Assembly: GCF_041320705.1 (NCBI RefSeq)
Contig: NZ_JBGGTQ010000007.1
Coordinates: 124,001 to 188,000 of the forward strand
DNA from: Kineococcus mangrovi
GTDB lineage: Bacteria > Actinomycetota > Actinomycetes > Actinomycetales > Kineococcaceae
Direction: 5' to 3'
DNA length: 64,000 nt
Shown here: in pieces, positions 25,910 through 34,596 of the stretch
Position numbering within the stretch: the first letter of the stretch is position 1
Layout of the letters: each line of letters opens with the position of its first letter
Notes under the pieces: generated by a model
Database searches by the model: none
What the model was told of the DNA's origin: nothing
The model's input: only the letters and a program-made list of their open reading frames with translations
Position numbers and translations under genes: made by a program

Positions 25910-27669
25910 GCCGGGTCGACGTCCGCACGAGCGTCGTGGCGACGGCGGGGCACGTCGACCACGGCAAGTCCTCGCTCGTGCGTGCCCTCACCGGCCGCGA
26001 CCCCGACCGGTACGAGGAGGAGAAGCGCCGGGGGCTGACGATCGACCTGGGCTACGCGTGGACCGACGTGCCGGGTGCGGGGACCGTCGCGTTCGTCGAC
26101 GTGCCCGGGCACGAGCGGTTCGTCCCGACGATGCTGGCCGGGGTCGGACCGGTCCCCGTGGTGGTGTTCGTCGTCGCCGCCGACGGCGGCTGGATGCCGC
26201 AGTCCGCCGAGCACCTCGCGGCCCTGGACGCCCTCGACGTCCGGCACGGGCTGCTCGTCGTGACGCGCGCCGACCTCGCCGACCCGGCGCCGACCCGGCG
26301 GGCGGCGCTGGCGGAACTGCGCCGCACCAGCCTCGGCGACGTCCCCGCGGTGGCGTGCAGCGTCCTCACGGGTGAGGGGCTGGACGCCGTGCGGACCGCG
26401 CTGGCGTCGGTGCTGTCCACCGTGCCCGCCCCGGACCCGACGGCGCCCGTGCGCTTCTGGGTCGACCGCAGCTTCTCGGTGACGGGCGCCGGGACCGTCG
26501 TCACGGGGACCCTGGCGGCCGGGACGCTCGCGGTGGGCGACGAGCTGGTGGTGGGTGGGCGCACCGTGCACGTGCGGGGGGTGCAGTCGCTGGAACGTCC
26601 CGTCGAGCGGGTCGCGGGCGTCGCCCGGGTGGCCGTGAACCTGCGTGGGGTGGACCGGCGGGACGTGCGCCGCGGAGACGCCCTGCTGACCCCCGGCACG
26701 CACGTGCGCACCGACGTGGTGGACGTCCGCGGCGACGTCGGAGCGGGCGCCGGCGAGCTGCCGGCCGAGCTCGTCGTGCACCTCGGCTCGGCCGCGGTGC
26801 CCGCTCGCGTGCGGCCGCTGGGGGGTGCGCTGGCCCGTCTGCAGCTGCGCACGGAGCTGCCCCTGGTGGTGGGGGACCGGCTGCTGCTGCGCGACCCCGC
26901 CCGGCACGAGGTCCTCGGCTCGGCCGCCGTGCTCGACGTCACCCCGCCCGCGCTGCGCCGCCGGGGGGCCGCCGCGGCCCGCGCCGCCGACCTCGCCGAC
27001 GTCACCGGTCCCGACCTCGCCTCCGAGCTGCGGCGGCGTCACCTCGTGCCCGGGGCGGCGCTGCGGGCCATGGGCGTCCCGGTCTCGGGGACACCGGTCG
27101 TGGGGGACTGGTACGCGGACCCCGCGTGGTGGGCGGCGCAGCGCGCCCGGGTGCCCGAGGTGGTGCGGGCCCACCGCGCCGCGAACCCCCTGCACCCCGG
27201 TCCGACGCTGGAGCACGTGCGGCGCACGCTGCGGCTGCCGGACCTCGACGTCGTCACCGCGCTCGTGACCGACCCGCTGCAGGTGCGGGACGGGCGCGTC
27301 GTGGAGCGCATCGACGACCTGCCGCCGGCCGTCGAGCGCGCCGTGGCCGCGGTGCTCGCCGACCTGGCCGCCAGCCCCTTCGCCGCCCCGGACGTCGAGC
27401 GGTTGCGGGACCTGCACCTGGGCCGGTCCGAGCTCGCGGCGGCGGTGCGGGCGGGCCGGCTGGAACGCGTCGCCGACGGGCTGGTGCTGGCCCCGGGGTA
27501 CCGGGAACGCGCCGTCGCGGCGCTGCGGGCCGTGCCGCAACCCTTCTCCCTCAGCGAGGCGCGCAAGGCGCTCGGCACGTCCCGGCGCGTCGCGGTGCCG
27601 CTGCTGGAGGCGCTCGACGCCGCGGGCGCCACCGTGCGGGACCCCGACGACCGGCGGCGGCTGCGGTGA
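25906..27669 (+). CDS. selB: Selenocysteine-specific elongation factor SelB
   Basis: Delivers Sec-tRNA to UGA codons that carry a SECIS hairpin. The GTPase motifs are clear: 'ATAGHVDHGKSSLVRALTG' (G1), 'DVPGHERFVPTML' (G3) and 'LVVTRADLADP' (G4 as TRAD). EF-Tu-like beta-barrel domains follow ('FSVTGAGTVVTGTLAAGTL'). The C-terminal winged-helix part, which binds SECIS, ends with 'FSLSEARKALGTSRRVAVPL'. Start GTG 25906 gives 587 residues. A tandem repeat overlaps its stop codon. Confidence 0.96.
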   Translation: MSRVDVRTSVVATAGHVDHGKSSLVRALTGRDPDRYEEEKRRGLTIDLGYAWTDVPGAGTVAFVDVPGHERFVPTMLAGVGPVPVVVFVVAADGGWMPQSAEHLAALDALDVRHGLLVVTRADLADPAPTRRAALAELRRTSLGDVPAVACSVLTGEGLDAVRTALASVLSTVPAPDPTAPVRFWVDRSFSVTGAGTVVTGTLAAGTLAVGDELVVGGRTVHVRGVQSLERPVERVAGVARVAVNLRGVDRRDVRRGDALLTPGTHVRTDVVDVRGDVGAGAGELPAELVVHLGSAAVPARVRPLGGALARLQLRTELPLVVGDRLLLRDPARHEVLGSAAVLDVTPPALRRRGAAAARAADLADVTGPDLASELRRRHLVPGAALRAMGVPVSGTPVVGDWYADPAWWAAQRARVPEVVRAHRAANPLHPGPTLEHVRRTLRLPDLDVVTALVTDPLQVRDGRVVERIDDLPPAVERAVAAVLADLAASPFAAPDVERLRDLHLGRSELAAAVRAGRLERVADGLVLAPGYRERAVAALRAVPQPFSLSEARKALGTSRRVAVPLLEALDAAGATVRDPDDRRRLR

Positions 27670-27702
27670 GGGTCCTGCGGTGAGGGTCCTGCGGTGAGGG
27701 TT
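27661..27702 (+). repeat. Tandem repeat of a 14-bp unit (three copies)
   Basis: CTGCGGTGAGGGTC occurs at 27661-27674 and 27675-27688, with a one-base variant at 27689-27702. The first copy contains the selB stop codon. Each copy repeats a GTGA stop/start junction ahead of the decayed anmK gene. Confidence 0.9.
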
Positions 27703-27707
27703 CCCCG

Positions 27708-28640
27708 GTGAAGGTGCTGGGGATGGTGTCGGGGACGTCGCACGACGGCGTCGACGTCGCCGTCGTCGAGTTCACCGAGACCCCCGGCGAGGACGGCGAC
27801 GTGGTCCGGGCCCGGCTGGGGGAGCACCGCTCGGTGCCGTACTCGCCCGCGCTGCGGGCCGACCTCGTCGCGGCCCTGCCCCCGGGACGGCCCGGGTTCG
27901 CGCAGGTCTGCGCGCTCGACGTCCGGATCGGGCAGGAGTTCGCGGCCGCGGCGGCCGCGGTGGGGGAGCGGTTCGACCTCGTCTGCTCCCACGGCCAGAC
28001 GGTGTTCCACCGGGTCGACGACGGTGCCGTGCGGGGGACCCTCCAGCTCGGGCAACCCGCGTGGACCGCCGAGGCGACGGGCGTTCCCGTGGTGAGCGAC
28101 CTGCGGACCGCCGACGTCGTCGCCGGCGGCCAGGGGGCGCCGCTCGTGCCGCTGCTGGACCGGCTGCTGCTCGCCCCGTTCCTCGCCCGGGGGCTCACGT
28201 CGGCGGCGCTGAACCTCGGCGGCATCGACCGGGACGGGAGGCTCGCTGCTGCCGGTGCCGTCGAGGGTGGACTGCTCACCGCGCTGCTGGCCGAGGAGTT
28301 CTCCTCGCGCTCGCCGCCGGAGACGACGGGCGAGGAACTGTTCCACCCCGGGTACGTCACCCCGTTCCCGCGCGGGCGGACGGTCCCCCGGCCCGACCTC
28401 CTGGCCACCCTCACCGAGCTCACGGTCCGGACCGTGGCCGACGCCCTCACCGGCGTCGACGTCGTCGTCGCGTCCGGGGGCGGGGTCCGCAACCCCGTGC
28501 TGCTCGCGGGGCTGCGGCGGGAACCGGGGCAGGTGCTCCTGGCGGACGACCTCGGCTGCCCGGCCGGGGAACGTCCCGAGCTGCACGGGGGCCCGCGGGG
28601 AGCGTGTGCTGGACCGGCTGACCCCGGGACGAGGGGGTGT
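27708..28640 (+). pseudogene. anmK: Decayed anhydro-N-acetylmuramic acid kinase gene
   Basis: Intact AnmK phosphorylates anhydro-MurNAc in cell-wall recycling. Family segments are present: 'LGMVSGTSHDGVDVAVVEF', 'CSHGQTVFHRVDDGAVRGT', 'VAGGQGAPLVPLLDRLLLA' and 'ELFHPGYVTPFPRG'. Two pieces are missing. After 'NLGGI' (junction 28226/28227) the sequence jumps to 'DRDGRLAAAG', losing about 40 residues including the FDTGPGN motif. Near 28560-28570 a second deletion shifts the frame: the family end 'GNVPSCTGARGERVLDRLTP' continues in another frame. A functional enzyme is unlikely. Confidence 0.82.
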
Positions 28641-29004
28641 TCCCACCGTCCCGGGGCCGAGTTCGCGGCCCTGGGCGACGCGGCTGGAGATCAGCCGAGC
28701 GGGACGACCCCCGTCGCCACCACCCGGCTCAGCGGCACCTCGCCGCGTTCGGCAGGCAGGGTCGGCTCGCGCTGCGGCTGCGCCCCGAGCAGCGGTGCGC
28801 GCCGCTGACGTGAGGCTCGACGTGCGGGTCGGTCTGCGCCGATCGGGTGACGTGGGGGCCGATCGGGGTGGGTCGTCGTGACGCGGCCGACCGGGTGAAG
28901 TAGACAGAACGTGTGCGGTCGATGACGATGAGCAGTCAACGAGCTGCTCGGGTGACACCAGCGCCCGGAGCGGGGCACGAGGTCCGGCGAGGAGGGGTCC
29001 GGGG
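28641..29004. other. Intergenic region without a recognisable gene
   Basis: Between the decayed anmK and the GGDEF-EAL gene I see no coding pattern on either strand. Two copies of GCCGATCGGG (28838 and 28858) occur but lack the upstream partner of the flagellar promoter motif. The last 100 bases must hold the promoter of the downstream gene. Confidence 0.6.
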
Positions 29005-30606
29005 ATGAGCCGCTGGCCGTGGTCGGCGCGGCACTCGGCGGGCGACGACGTCCGCACCCGGGTCGTGCCCTGGGCGATCGTCTCGCCCCTCGTCGTCGTC
29101 GGGGTCGTGGCCCTCGTCGAGGTCGTGGCCACCGGGGAGCCGTCGCTGCGGGTCCTGCTGTCCGCGCTCGCGGGCGGTCTCGTCGCCGCCCTGCTGCTGC
29201 TCGTGCTGGCCCTGCAGTCGGCCGTGCGCCTGGACGCGGAGGGCCGGCACCGCCAGGAGGCCCTCGACGCGGCGCTGCGCCAGGCGCTGCACGACCCGCT
29301 GACCGACCTCGGCAACCGGCAGCTGTTCACCGACCGCCTCCAGCACGCGCTCGCGCGCCGCAGCTCCAGCGCCTGCGCCGTCCTCTACCTCGACCTCGAC
29401 GGGTTCAAGGGCGTCAACGACACCCACGGGCACGCCGTCGGCGACGTCGTCCTGGTGGAGGTGGCGCACCGGCTGCGCGCCGCGGTCCGGCCGGAGGACA
29501 CCGTCGCCCGGTTCGGCGGGGACGAGTTCGCCGTCCTGTGCGAGGACCTCGCCGACGAGCTGAACGCCTCCCGCATCGCCGAGCGCGTCGTGAACTCCAT
29601 CGCCGACCGGCCCATCGAGTTCGGCGGCGGCCGGCGCCTGGTCATCACCCCGAGCGTCGGCATCGCGCTGGCCCGCGACGAGGCCGACGCCTCCAAGCTG
29701 CTGCGCCGCGCCGACGCCGCCCTGTACCGGGCGAAGGAGGGCGGCAAGGCCCGCTCGGAACTGTTCGACGAGCGGATGCAGGCGCAGGCCGTCGACTCGC
29801 TGCAGACCGAGGACGACCTGGCCGTGGCCGTCGCCCAGGGGCAGCTGCGGCTGCACTACCAGCCGATCATCGACCTGCGCGACGGGCACGTGACCGGGGT
29901 GGAGGCGTTGCTGCGCTGGGAGCACCCGCGTCGCGGGCTCCTGCAGCCGGCCGACTTCGTGCCGCTGGCCGAGCGCAGCGGGTTGATCGTGGAGATCGGC
30001 AAGTGGGTCATCGACGAGGCGTGGCGGACGCTGGAGCACTGGTACGCCACCATCGAGGACTGCCACCTGACGATCGCGGTCAACGTCTCGCGCCGGCAAC
30101 TGGCCAACGCCGAACTCCTGGACGCCGTCGCCTCCTCCCAGCCGACGGGCCCGGCCGGCAGCGCACTGCTCGTGGAGGTCAGCGAGGAACTCCTCGTCGC
30201 GGACGCGAACGCCGGTTTCTCCACCCTGCACGCCCTGCGGATGATGGGGGTGCGCGTGGCCGTCGACGACTTCGGCGCCGGGGTCTCCTCCCTGGCGCAC
30301 CTGCAGACCATGCCGATCGACCACGTCAAGGTGGACCGGCACTTCGTCGCCGGGCTCGGCCGGCACCGCCAGGACGAGGCGGTCGTGGCCGGGATCATCG
30401 GCATGGCCAAGAACATGGGCGTCGGGGTCGTGGCCGAGGGGGTCGAGTCCTCCGACCAGCTGGAGGCGCTCAAGCGGCTCGGCTGCGACTCGGCGCAGGG
30501 GTTCCTGCTGGGCCGGCCCAGCGCCGACGTGCGGGACGTCGTCGACCTGCCCGCGCTGGAGTCCCGCACCCTGCCCGAGCCGCCGCGCTCGGTCGTCGTG
30601 CGCTGA
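29005..30606 (+). CDS. Membrane-bound GGDEF-EAL protein (cyclic-di-GMP turnover)
   Basis: A 533-residue protein. Two hydrophobic helices lie near residues 22-41 and 49-69, followed by a GGDEF domain ('LYLDLDGFKGVNDTHGHA', 'ARFGGDEFAVLCEDL') and an EAL domain ('GVEALLRWEHPRRGL', 'VEVSEELLV', 'VAVDDFGAGVSSLAHL', 'HVKVDRHFVAGL', 'VVAEGVESSDQLEAL'). Both domains keep the residues expected for activity, so it could make and degrade cyclic-di-GMP or be biased to one reaction. No sensory domain is recognisable. The ATG at 29005 follows GAGGAGGGG. Confidence 0.92.
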   Translation: MSRWPWSARHSAGDDVRTRVVPWAIVSPLVVVGVVALVEVVATGEPSLRVLLSALAGGLVAALLLLVLALQSAVRLDAEGRHRQEALDAALRQALHDPLTDLGNRQLFTDRLQHALARRSSSACAVLYLDLDGFKGVNDTHGHAVGDVVLVEVAHRLRAAVRPEDTVARFGGDEFAVLCEDLADELNASRIAERVVNSIADRPIEFGGGRRLVITPSVGIALARDEADASKLLRRADAALYRAKEGGKARSELFDERMQAQAVDSLQTEDDLAVAVAQGQLRLHYQPIIDLRDGHVTGVEALLRWEHPRRGLLQPADFVPLAERSGLIVEIGKWVIDEAWRTLEHWYATIEDCHLTIAVNVSRRQLANAELLDAVASSQPTGPAGSALLVEVSEELLVADANAGFSTLHALRMMGVRVAVDDFGAGVSSLAHLQTMPIDHVKVDRHFVAGLGRHRQDEAVVAGIIGMAKNMGVGVVAEGVESSDQLEALKRLGCDSAQGFLLGRPSADVRDVVDLPALESRTLPEPPRSVVVR

Positions 30607-30649
30607 GCGGGCGGTGCCGCGACGGGCGGGTGCCGACAGGCGTCCCGAC

Positions 30650-30674
30650 TGATATCATCAAAGCGATATCATTA
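30650..30674 (+). promoter_or_regulatory. Operator/promoter region of the toxin-antitoxin pair
   Basis: GATATCAT occurs twice as a direct repeat (30651-30658 and 30665-30672), each copy centred on the palindrome GATATC and spaced one and a half turns apart. The AT-rich block stands out from its GC-rich surroundings and lies just upstream of the antitoxin gene. Ribbon-helix-helix antitoxins usually repress their own promoter through such sites. Confidence 0.7.
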
Positions 30675-30684
30675 GTCGGAGGGT

Positions 30685-30921
30685 GTGGTCGACGTGGAGC
30701 AGATCGTGGTGCGCAACCTCCCGACCGGGACGAAGGGCGCGCTCAAGGCGCAGGCCCAGCGACACGGTCGGTCCCTCGAAGCCGAGGTGCGTGAGATCCT
30801 GGCCCGCAGCATCGCCCACGAACCGGCTACCCTCGTGGACTTGCTCGGCGTCGACGAGGGGGTCGACGTGGAGTTCGAGCCCGAGCGGCTACGGCTCCTG
30901 CCACGGACCCCCGAGCTGTGA
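30685..30921 (+). CDS. FitA/VapB-type ribbon-helix-helix antitoxin
   Basis: A 78-residue protein beginning '[13 protein letters not shown]', followed by '[20 protein letters not shown]', the FitA-like DNA-binding pattern (beta-strand plus two helices). The acidic/hydrophobic C-terminal tail ('[17 protein letters not shown]') is the expected toxin-binding part. It overlaps the PIN-domain gene by four bases, the usual antitoxin-first order. It should neutralise the toxin and repress the operon through the upstream GATATCAT repeats. Confidence 0.88.
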   Translation: MVDVEQIVVRNLPTGTKGALKAQAQRHGRSLEAEVREILARSIAHEPATLVDLLGVDEGVDVEFEPERLRLLPRTPEL

Positions 30922-31343
30922 AGTACCTGCTGGACACCAACGTGGTGTCGGCTTTGCGGGTCCGTGGACGCAACCCAGCCGTCGAGGACTGGTCCCGGTC
31001 GGTCACCGTGGGCGACCAGTACGTCGCCGCCACCACCATCGCTGAGATCGAGCGGGGGGTCGTGGGGAAGGAACGGTCCGACCCGGCACAGGGTGAGGTC
31101 CTGCGCCGCTGGTTCGAGCGGAACGTCCTGCCCGCTTTCGTCGACCGCGTCCTGCCGTTCGACCTGTCTGCCGCCCGGCTCCTGGCCGGGTACCGCGTCC
31201 CCGAGCACGCGCCCCTGGACGATGCGCTGATCGCCGCTGTCGCCCAGGCCCGCGGCATGACGGTGGTGACCCGGAACGTGAAGCACTTCGCACCCCTGGA
31301 CGTCGCCTGCCTAGACCCCTGGGCGCAGGACCGGCTCGGGTAG
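30918..31343 (+). CDS. vapC: VapC-type PIN-domain ribonuclease toxin
   Basis: A 141-residue PIN domain. Acidic residues expected at the metal site are present: D6 in '[12 protein letters not shown]', a Glu in '[11 protein letters not shown]', and Asp residues in '[16 protein letters not shown]', followed by '[12 protein letters not shown]'. VapC toxins cut tRNA or rRNA and stop growth until the antitoxin returns. Start GTG 30918 overlaps the antitoxin stop, so the genes are co-translated. The RNA target cannot be predicted from sequence. Confidence 0.88.
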   Translation: MKYLLDTNVVSALRVRGRNPAVEDWSRSVTVGDQYVAATTIAEIERGVVGKERSDPAQGEVLRRWFERNVLPAFVDRVLPFDLSAARLLAGYRVPEHAPLDDALIAAVAQARGMTVVTRNVKHFAPLDVACLDPWAQDRLG

Positions 31344-31352
31344 CGTGCCCCG

Positions 31353-32171
31353 GTGCCGCGGATCGACCTCGACGACCTCACCGACCCCCGGTACACGGGT
31401 TTCCTGCGCGACTTCACCGCGCTGCGCGACGTGCAGCTGCGCACCCGCCGGGAACCGGCCGAGGGGTTGTTCCTCGCCGAGAGCGTCGAGGTGATCCGCC
31501 GGGCGCTGGAGAACGGGTACGTCCCGCGGTCCTTCCTCCTGTCCCCGCACCGGTACGCCGAACTCGCCGGTGACCTGCCCGGCGACGTCCCCGCGTTCGT
31601 CGCGCCACCGGAACTGGTGGAGGCCCTCACCGGGGTCGACCTGCACCGCGGTGCGCTGGGGTCCTTCGCCCGGCCCGCACCGCGGTCGGTCCCCGACCTG
31701 CTCACCGCGCTGGCGCCGGGACCGGCGCGGCTCGTGGTGCTGGAGGACATCGCCGACGCCACCAACGTCGGCGCCATCGTGCGGTCGGTCGCGGCGTTCG
31801 GCGTCGACGGGTTCGTCGTCAGCCCGCGGTGCGCGGACCCGCTGTACCGGCGCAGCGTGCGGGTGTCGATGGGGACGGTGCTGCACCTGCCGTGGGCGCG
31901 GGCCACGTCGTGGCCGGGTGACCTGGACCTGCTGCGGGACGCGGGGTTCACCGTCGCCGCGCTCGCGCTGTCGGACGACTCCGTGGCCCTGGGGGAGTTC
32001 GCGGCCCCCGAACGCCTCGCGTTCCTGCTCGGCGCCGAGGGCGACGGGTTGAGCCGCCGCGCGATCACCGCCGCCGACGTCGTGGTGCGGATCCCGATGG
32101 ACCCGCGGGTCGACAGCCTCAACGTCGCGGCCGCCAGCGCGGTCGCCCTGTGGGAGACGCGGCGTGCCTGA
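31353..32171 (+). CDS. SpoU/TrmH-family RNA methyltransferase
   Basis: A 272-residue SPOUT enzyme. 'ATNVGAIVRSVAAFGVDGF' is motif 1, 'AFLLGAEGDGLSRRA' motif 2 and 'RIPMDPRVDSLNVAAASAVAL' (about residues 248-268) motif 3, which forms the knot that binds SAM. The N-terminal part ('PAEGLFLAESVEVIRRALEN') is the RNA-substrate-binding domain. It methylates a ribose 2'-OH of rRNA or tRNA; the site is unknown. Its end overlaps gpsA by eight bases. Confidence 0.9.
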   Translation: MPRIDLDDLTDPRYTGFLRDFTALRDVQLRTRREPAEGLFLAESVEVIRRALENGYVPRSFLLSPHRYAELAGDLPGDVPAFVAPPELVEALTGVDLHRGALGSFARPAPRSVPDLLTALAPGPARLVVLEDIADATNVGAIVRSVAAFGVDGFVVSPRCADPLYRRSVRVSMGTVLHLPWARATSWPGDLDLLRDAGFTVAALALSDDSVALGEFAAPERLAFLLGAEGDGLSRRAITAADVVVRIPMDPRVDSLNVAAASAVALWETRRA

Positions 32172-33135
32172 CACGGGCCGCCGCGTCGCGGTCCTGGGCG
32201 CCGGGGCGTGGGGGACGACGGTGGCCGCCGTCCTCGCGCAGAACGCCGACGTCGGGTTGTGGTGCCGCCGTCCGGAGCTGGCCGAGGAGATCACGCTGAC
32301 CCGGGAGAACTCCCGGTACCTGCCCGGGGTGGGGTTGCCGCCGCGCATCGCGGCGAACCCCGACGTCGAGGTCGTCCTGGCCGGGGCGTCGCTCGTGGTG
32401 CTCGCGGTCCCGTTGCAGCAGTTGCGGTCCCGGCTCACCGGGTGGCGTCCGGTAGTGCCCGGGGTCCCGGTCGTGAACCTCGCCAAGGGGGTGGAGACGG
32501 CGACCGGGCGGTTCGGGACCGAGGTCGTCCAGGACGTCCTGCCGGACGCGGAGGTGCTGGCCCTGTCCGGGCCGAACCTCGCCGCGGAGATCGCCCGGGG
32601 CCAGCCCGCGGCCACGGTCGTGGCGGGCCCGGACGACCACGTGGCCCGGGAGGTGGCGTCGGCGTTCGCGACGGCGCAGTTCCACGCCCACGCCGTCACC
32701 GACGTCGTCGGCGTCGACGTGGCCGGGGCGTTCAAGAACGTGGTGGCCCTGGCCGTCGGGATGGTGGAGGGCGCCGGGCTGGGGGCCAACGCGCGGGCCG
32801 CCGTGCTCACCCTGGGTCTGAGCGAGATGGCCGCCCTGGGTGGGCGGCTGGGGGCGCGGCCGGGGACGTTCCTCGGCCTGGCCGGTGCGGGCGACCTCGT
32901 CGCCACGAGCACGTCGCGGTTGTCGCGCAACCACCGGGTCGGGGTGGCGCTGGGGGAGGGGCTGGCGCTGGCGGACGCGGTCGGGCGGGCCGGCGGTACC
33001 GCCGAGGGCGTCGCGACCGCGCCGGCCCTCCTGCGCCGCGACCCGGACCTGCCGTTCGTCCGCGACGTCGTCGCCGTGCTGGCGGGGGAGCGTTCACCCG
33101 TCGCCGCGGTGTCCCGGCTGCTGTCGGCGACGTGA
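32164..33135 (+). CDS. gpsA: Glycerol-3-phosphate dehydrogenase (NAD(P)+)
   Basis: Reduces dihydroxyacetone phosphate to sn-glycerol-3-phosphate for phospholipid synthesis. 'RRVAVLGAGAWGTTVAAVLA' is the Rossmann motif, 'LSGPNLAAEIARGQPAA' the substrate region, and 'VDVAGAFKNVVALAVGMVEG' contains the catalytic lysine. 'GLAGAGDLVATSTSRLSRN' is typical of the C-terminal domain. Length 323, cytoplasmic. It overlaps the methyltransferase gene upstream, and its last 42 bases overlap a convergent small gene. Confidence 0.95.
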   Translation: MPDTGRRVAVLGAGAWGTTVAAVLAQNADVGLWCRRPELAEEITLTRENSRYLPGVGLPPRIAANPDVEVVLAGASLVVLAVPLQQLRSRLTGWRPVVPGVPVVNLAKGVETATGRFGTEVVQDVLPDAEVLALSGPNLAAEIARGQPAATVVAGPDDHVAREVASAFATAQFHAHAVTDVVGVDVAGAFKNVVALAVGMVEGAGLGANARAAVLTLGLSEMAALGGRLGARPGTFLGLAGAGDLVATSTSRLSRNHRVGVALGEGLALADAVGRAGGTAEGVATAPALLRRDPDLPFVRDVVAVLAGERSPVAAVSRLLSAT

Positions 33136-33483
33136 GACGGGGACGGACACCAGCTGGCGCAGGGCGAGCCACGCCACGGGGAGGTACGGGGCCGGTCCGT
33201 CGAACGTCGTGACGCACCCGCCGGGGACGGCGCGGACCGCGTGGGCGAGGTCGATCCCCAGCACCCGCCACGTCCACGTCATGGCGTCCTCGTCGACGGC
33301 GGTGATGCGGAACGGCAGGCGTACCGGACCGCCGCGGACGCGGCCGGTGACGCCGACGGCGATGCGTTCCGCACCCGTCTCGACGGACGTCACGTGCGGG
33401 GCCCAGGCCGGCCAGCGGGCGATCCGGGCGTAGTCCGCCCACACGTCCGCCGCCGACCGCGGGCCCCGCACCGTCAGGCGCAC
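33094..33483 (-). CDS. SRPBCC (START-like) family protein
   Basis: About 129 residues from GTG 33483. The segments 'GPRSAADVWADYARIARWPAW' (about residues 7-27), 'VTGRVRGGPVRLPFRI' and 'MTWTWRVLGIDLAHAV' match the polyketide-cyclase/SRPBCC pattern, a hydrophobic ligand-binding fold. The ligand is unknown. The 3' end overlaps the end of gpsA on the other strand, so the last residues are less certain. It starts three bases after the stop of the YbaK-like gene and may share its transcript. Confidence 0.75.
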   Translation of the reverse strand: MRLTVRGPRSAADVWADYARIARWPAWAPHVTSVETGAERIAVGVTGRVRGGPVRLPFRITAVDEDAMTWTWRVLGIDLAHAVRAVPGGCVTTFDGPAPYLPVAWLALRQLVSVPVSRRRQQPGHRGDG

Positions 33484-33485
33484 GG

Positions 33486-34034
33486 TCAGGACGCCGGGGC
33501 GGTGTCCAGGCAGATGTCCACCACCTCCGCGCCGGGGCGCCCGGCGAGGTCGCTGCCCCGCACGACGAGCTTGGAACGGCGCACCCCGGACCCGATGAGC
33601 AGCCAGTCCGTCTGCGCCACCCGACGGTCGACGAGGAGACGCCAACCCGCCGGGAGACCGACGGGGGTGATCCCGCCGTGCTCCATGCCGGACTCCTCGA
33701 CGGCGCGGTCCATCGCCAGGAACGACGCCTTGCGGACCTCCAGGAGCCGCTTGACGGCCCCGTTGACGTCCGCGCGGGTGCTGGCGAGGACGACGCACGC
33801 GGCGACCCGCTCCTGGCCCTCCCGCTTGCCCGCCACGACGACGCAGTTCGCCGACCCGTCCAGCGGGACGCCGGCCGCCTCGACGAGCGCGGCCGTGTCG
33901 GCGAGGTCGGGGTCGATGTCCGCCACCCAGGCACCCTCGGGCAGCGCCGACCGGACCGCCTCGGGAAGGAGCTCGGGGTGCTCGGCGGCGGGGTGCAGGG
34001 TGAGGGAGCCCGCCGCGTGCTGCGGTCCGCTCAC
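33486..34034 (-). CDS. YbaK/EbsC-type aminoacyl-tRNA deacylase
   Basis: A 182-residue protein. '[20 protein letters not shown]', '[20 protein letters not shown]' and '[19 protein letters not shown]' are characteristic of the YbaK/ProX fold, which hydrolyses mischarged tRNAs such as Cys-tRNA-Pro. The conserved lysine for catalysis lies in the KAS/KRLL region. Substrate choice cannot be read from sequence. Start GTG 34034 overlaps the stop of the PEBP gene by four bases, so they are coupled. Confidence 0.85.
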   Translation of the reverse strand: MSGPQHAAGSLTLHPAAEHPELLPEAVRSALPEGAWVADIDPDLADTAALVEAAGVPLDGSANCVVVAGKREGQERVAACVVLASTRADVNGAVKRLLEVRKASFLAMDRAVEESGMEHGGITPVGLPAGWRLLVDRRVAQTDWLLIGSGVRRSKLVVRGSDLAGRPGAEVVDICLDTAPAS

Positions 34035-34537
34035 CGCGCGTAGACGGGGCTCAGCGTCGCGCGCGCCAGCACGTGGCCGAGGGTGGAGAACGCCGCGACG
34101 GTGGGCGAAGCGCCGTCGGGTAGGCCCAGGGACTCCACGTCGAGGGCGTGCACGGCGAAGACGTAGCGGTGCTCGCGGTCCCCGGGCGGCGGGGCGGCAC
34201 CGGTGAAGTCCGCCGTGCCCATGTCGTTGCGCAGGACCGTCGCGCCCTCGGGGACGGCGGCGCCCTGCTCCAGGCTCGTCACGCCTACCGGGACGTCGAC
34301 GATCGTCCAGTGCCAGAACCCGGCCGGGGTCGGGGCATCGGGGTCGAAGCAGTTCACGAGGAAGCTCCTCGTGCCCTCGGGGAACCCGTCCCAGCTCAGC
34401 TGCGGGGACACGTTGCCGCTCGCGTGCTTCTCGTCCATCTGGTGACCCGACGTGACGTCGGCCGAGTGCAGGGAGAAGCCCGGCACCGCGGGCAGGAGCG
34501 AGTAGGGGTCCGGGGCGATGGGGCGTTCGAGGTCCAT
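34031..34537 (-). CDS. YbhB/YbcL family (PEBP, Raf-kinase-inhibitor-like) protein
   Basis: A 168-residue PEBP-fold protein. '[19 protein letters not shown]', '[20 protein letters not shown]' and '[18 protein letters not shown]' are the conserved pocket motifs (DPDAP and the HW pair). Bacterial members have no settled function; a phosphate-like ligand is expected in the pocket. It has no signal peptide. It is upstream of and coupled to the YbaK-like gene. Confidence 0.9.
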   Translation of the reverse strand: MDLERPIAPDPYSLLPAVPGFSLHSADVTSGHQMDEKHASGNVSPQLSWDGFPEGTRSFLVNCFDPDAPTPAGFWHWTIVDVPVGVTSLEQGAAVPEGATVLRNDMGTADFTGAAPPPGDREHRYVFAVHALDVESLGLPDGASPTVAAFSTLGHVLARATLSPVYAR

Positions 34538-34596
34538 GCCCCGACGCTAACCGGTGCGCGCCGGACCGGCCCCTCGGCCGGCCCGGCTGCGCGGCG

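Noticed and set aside
27708-28808. A full-length, functional AnmK of 366 residues
   Set aside because: Conserved central sequence is missing, and the C-terminus continues in another frame; the long open frame is a by-product of high GC.
28838-28867. Two GCCGATCGGG copies as flagellar promoters of the GGDEF-EAL gene at 29005
   Set aside because: Neither has TCAG or a TAAA-like box 15 bases upstream, and they lie about 140-165 bases from the start.
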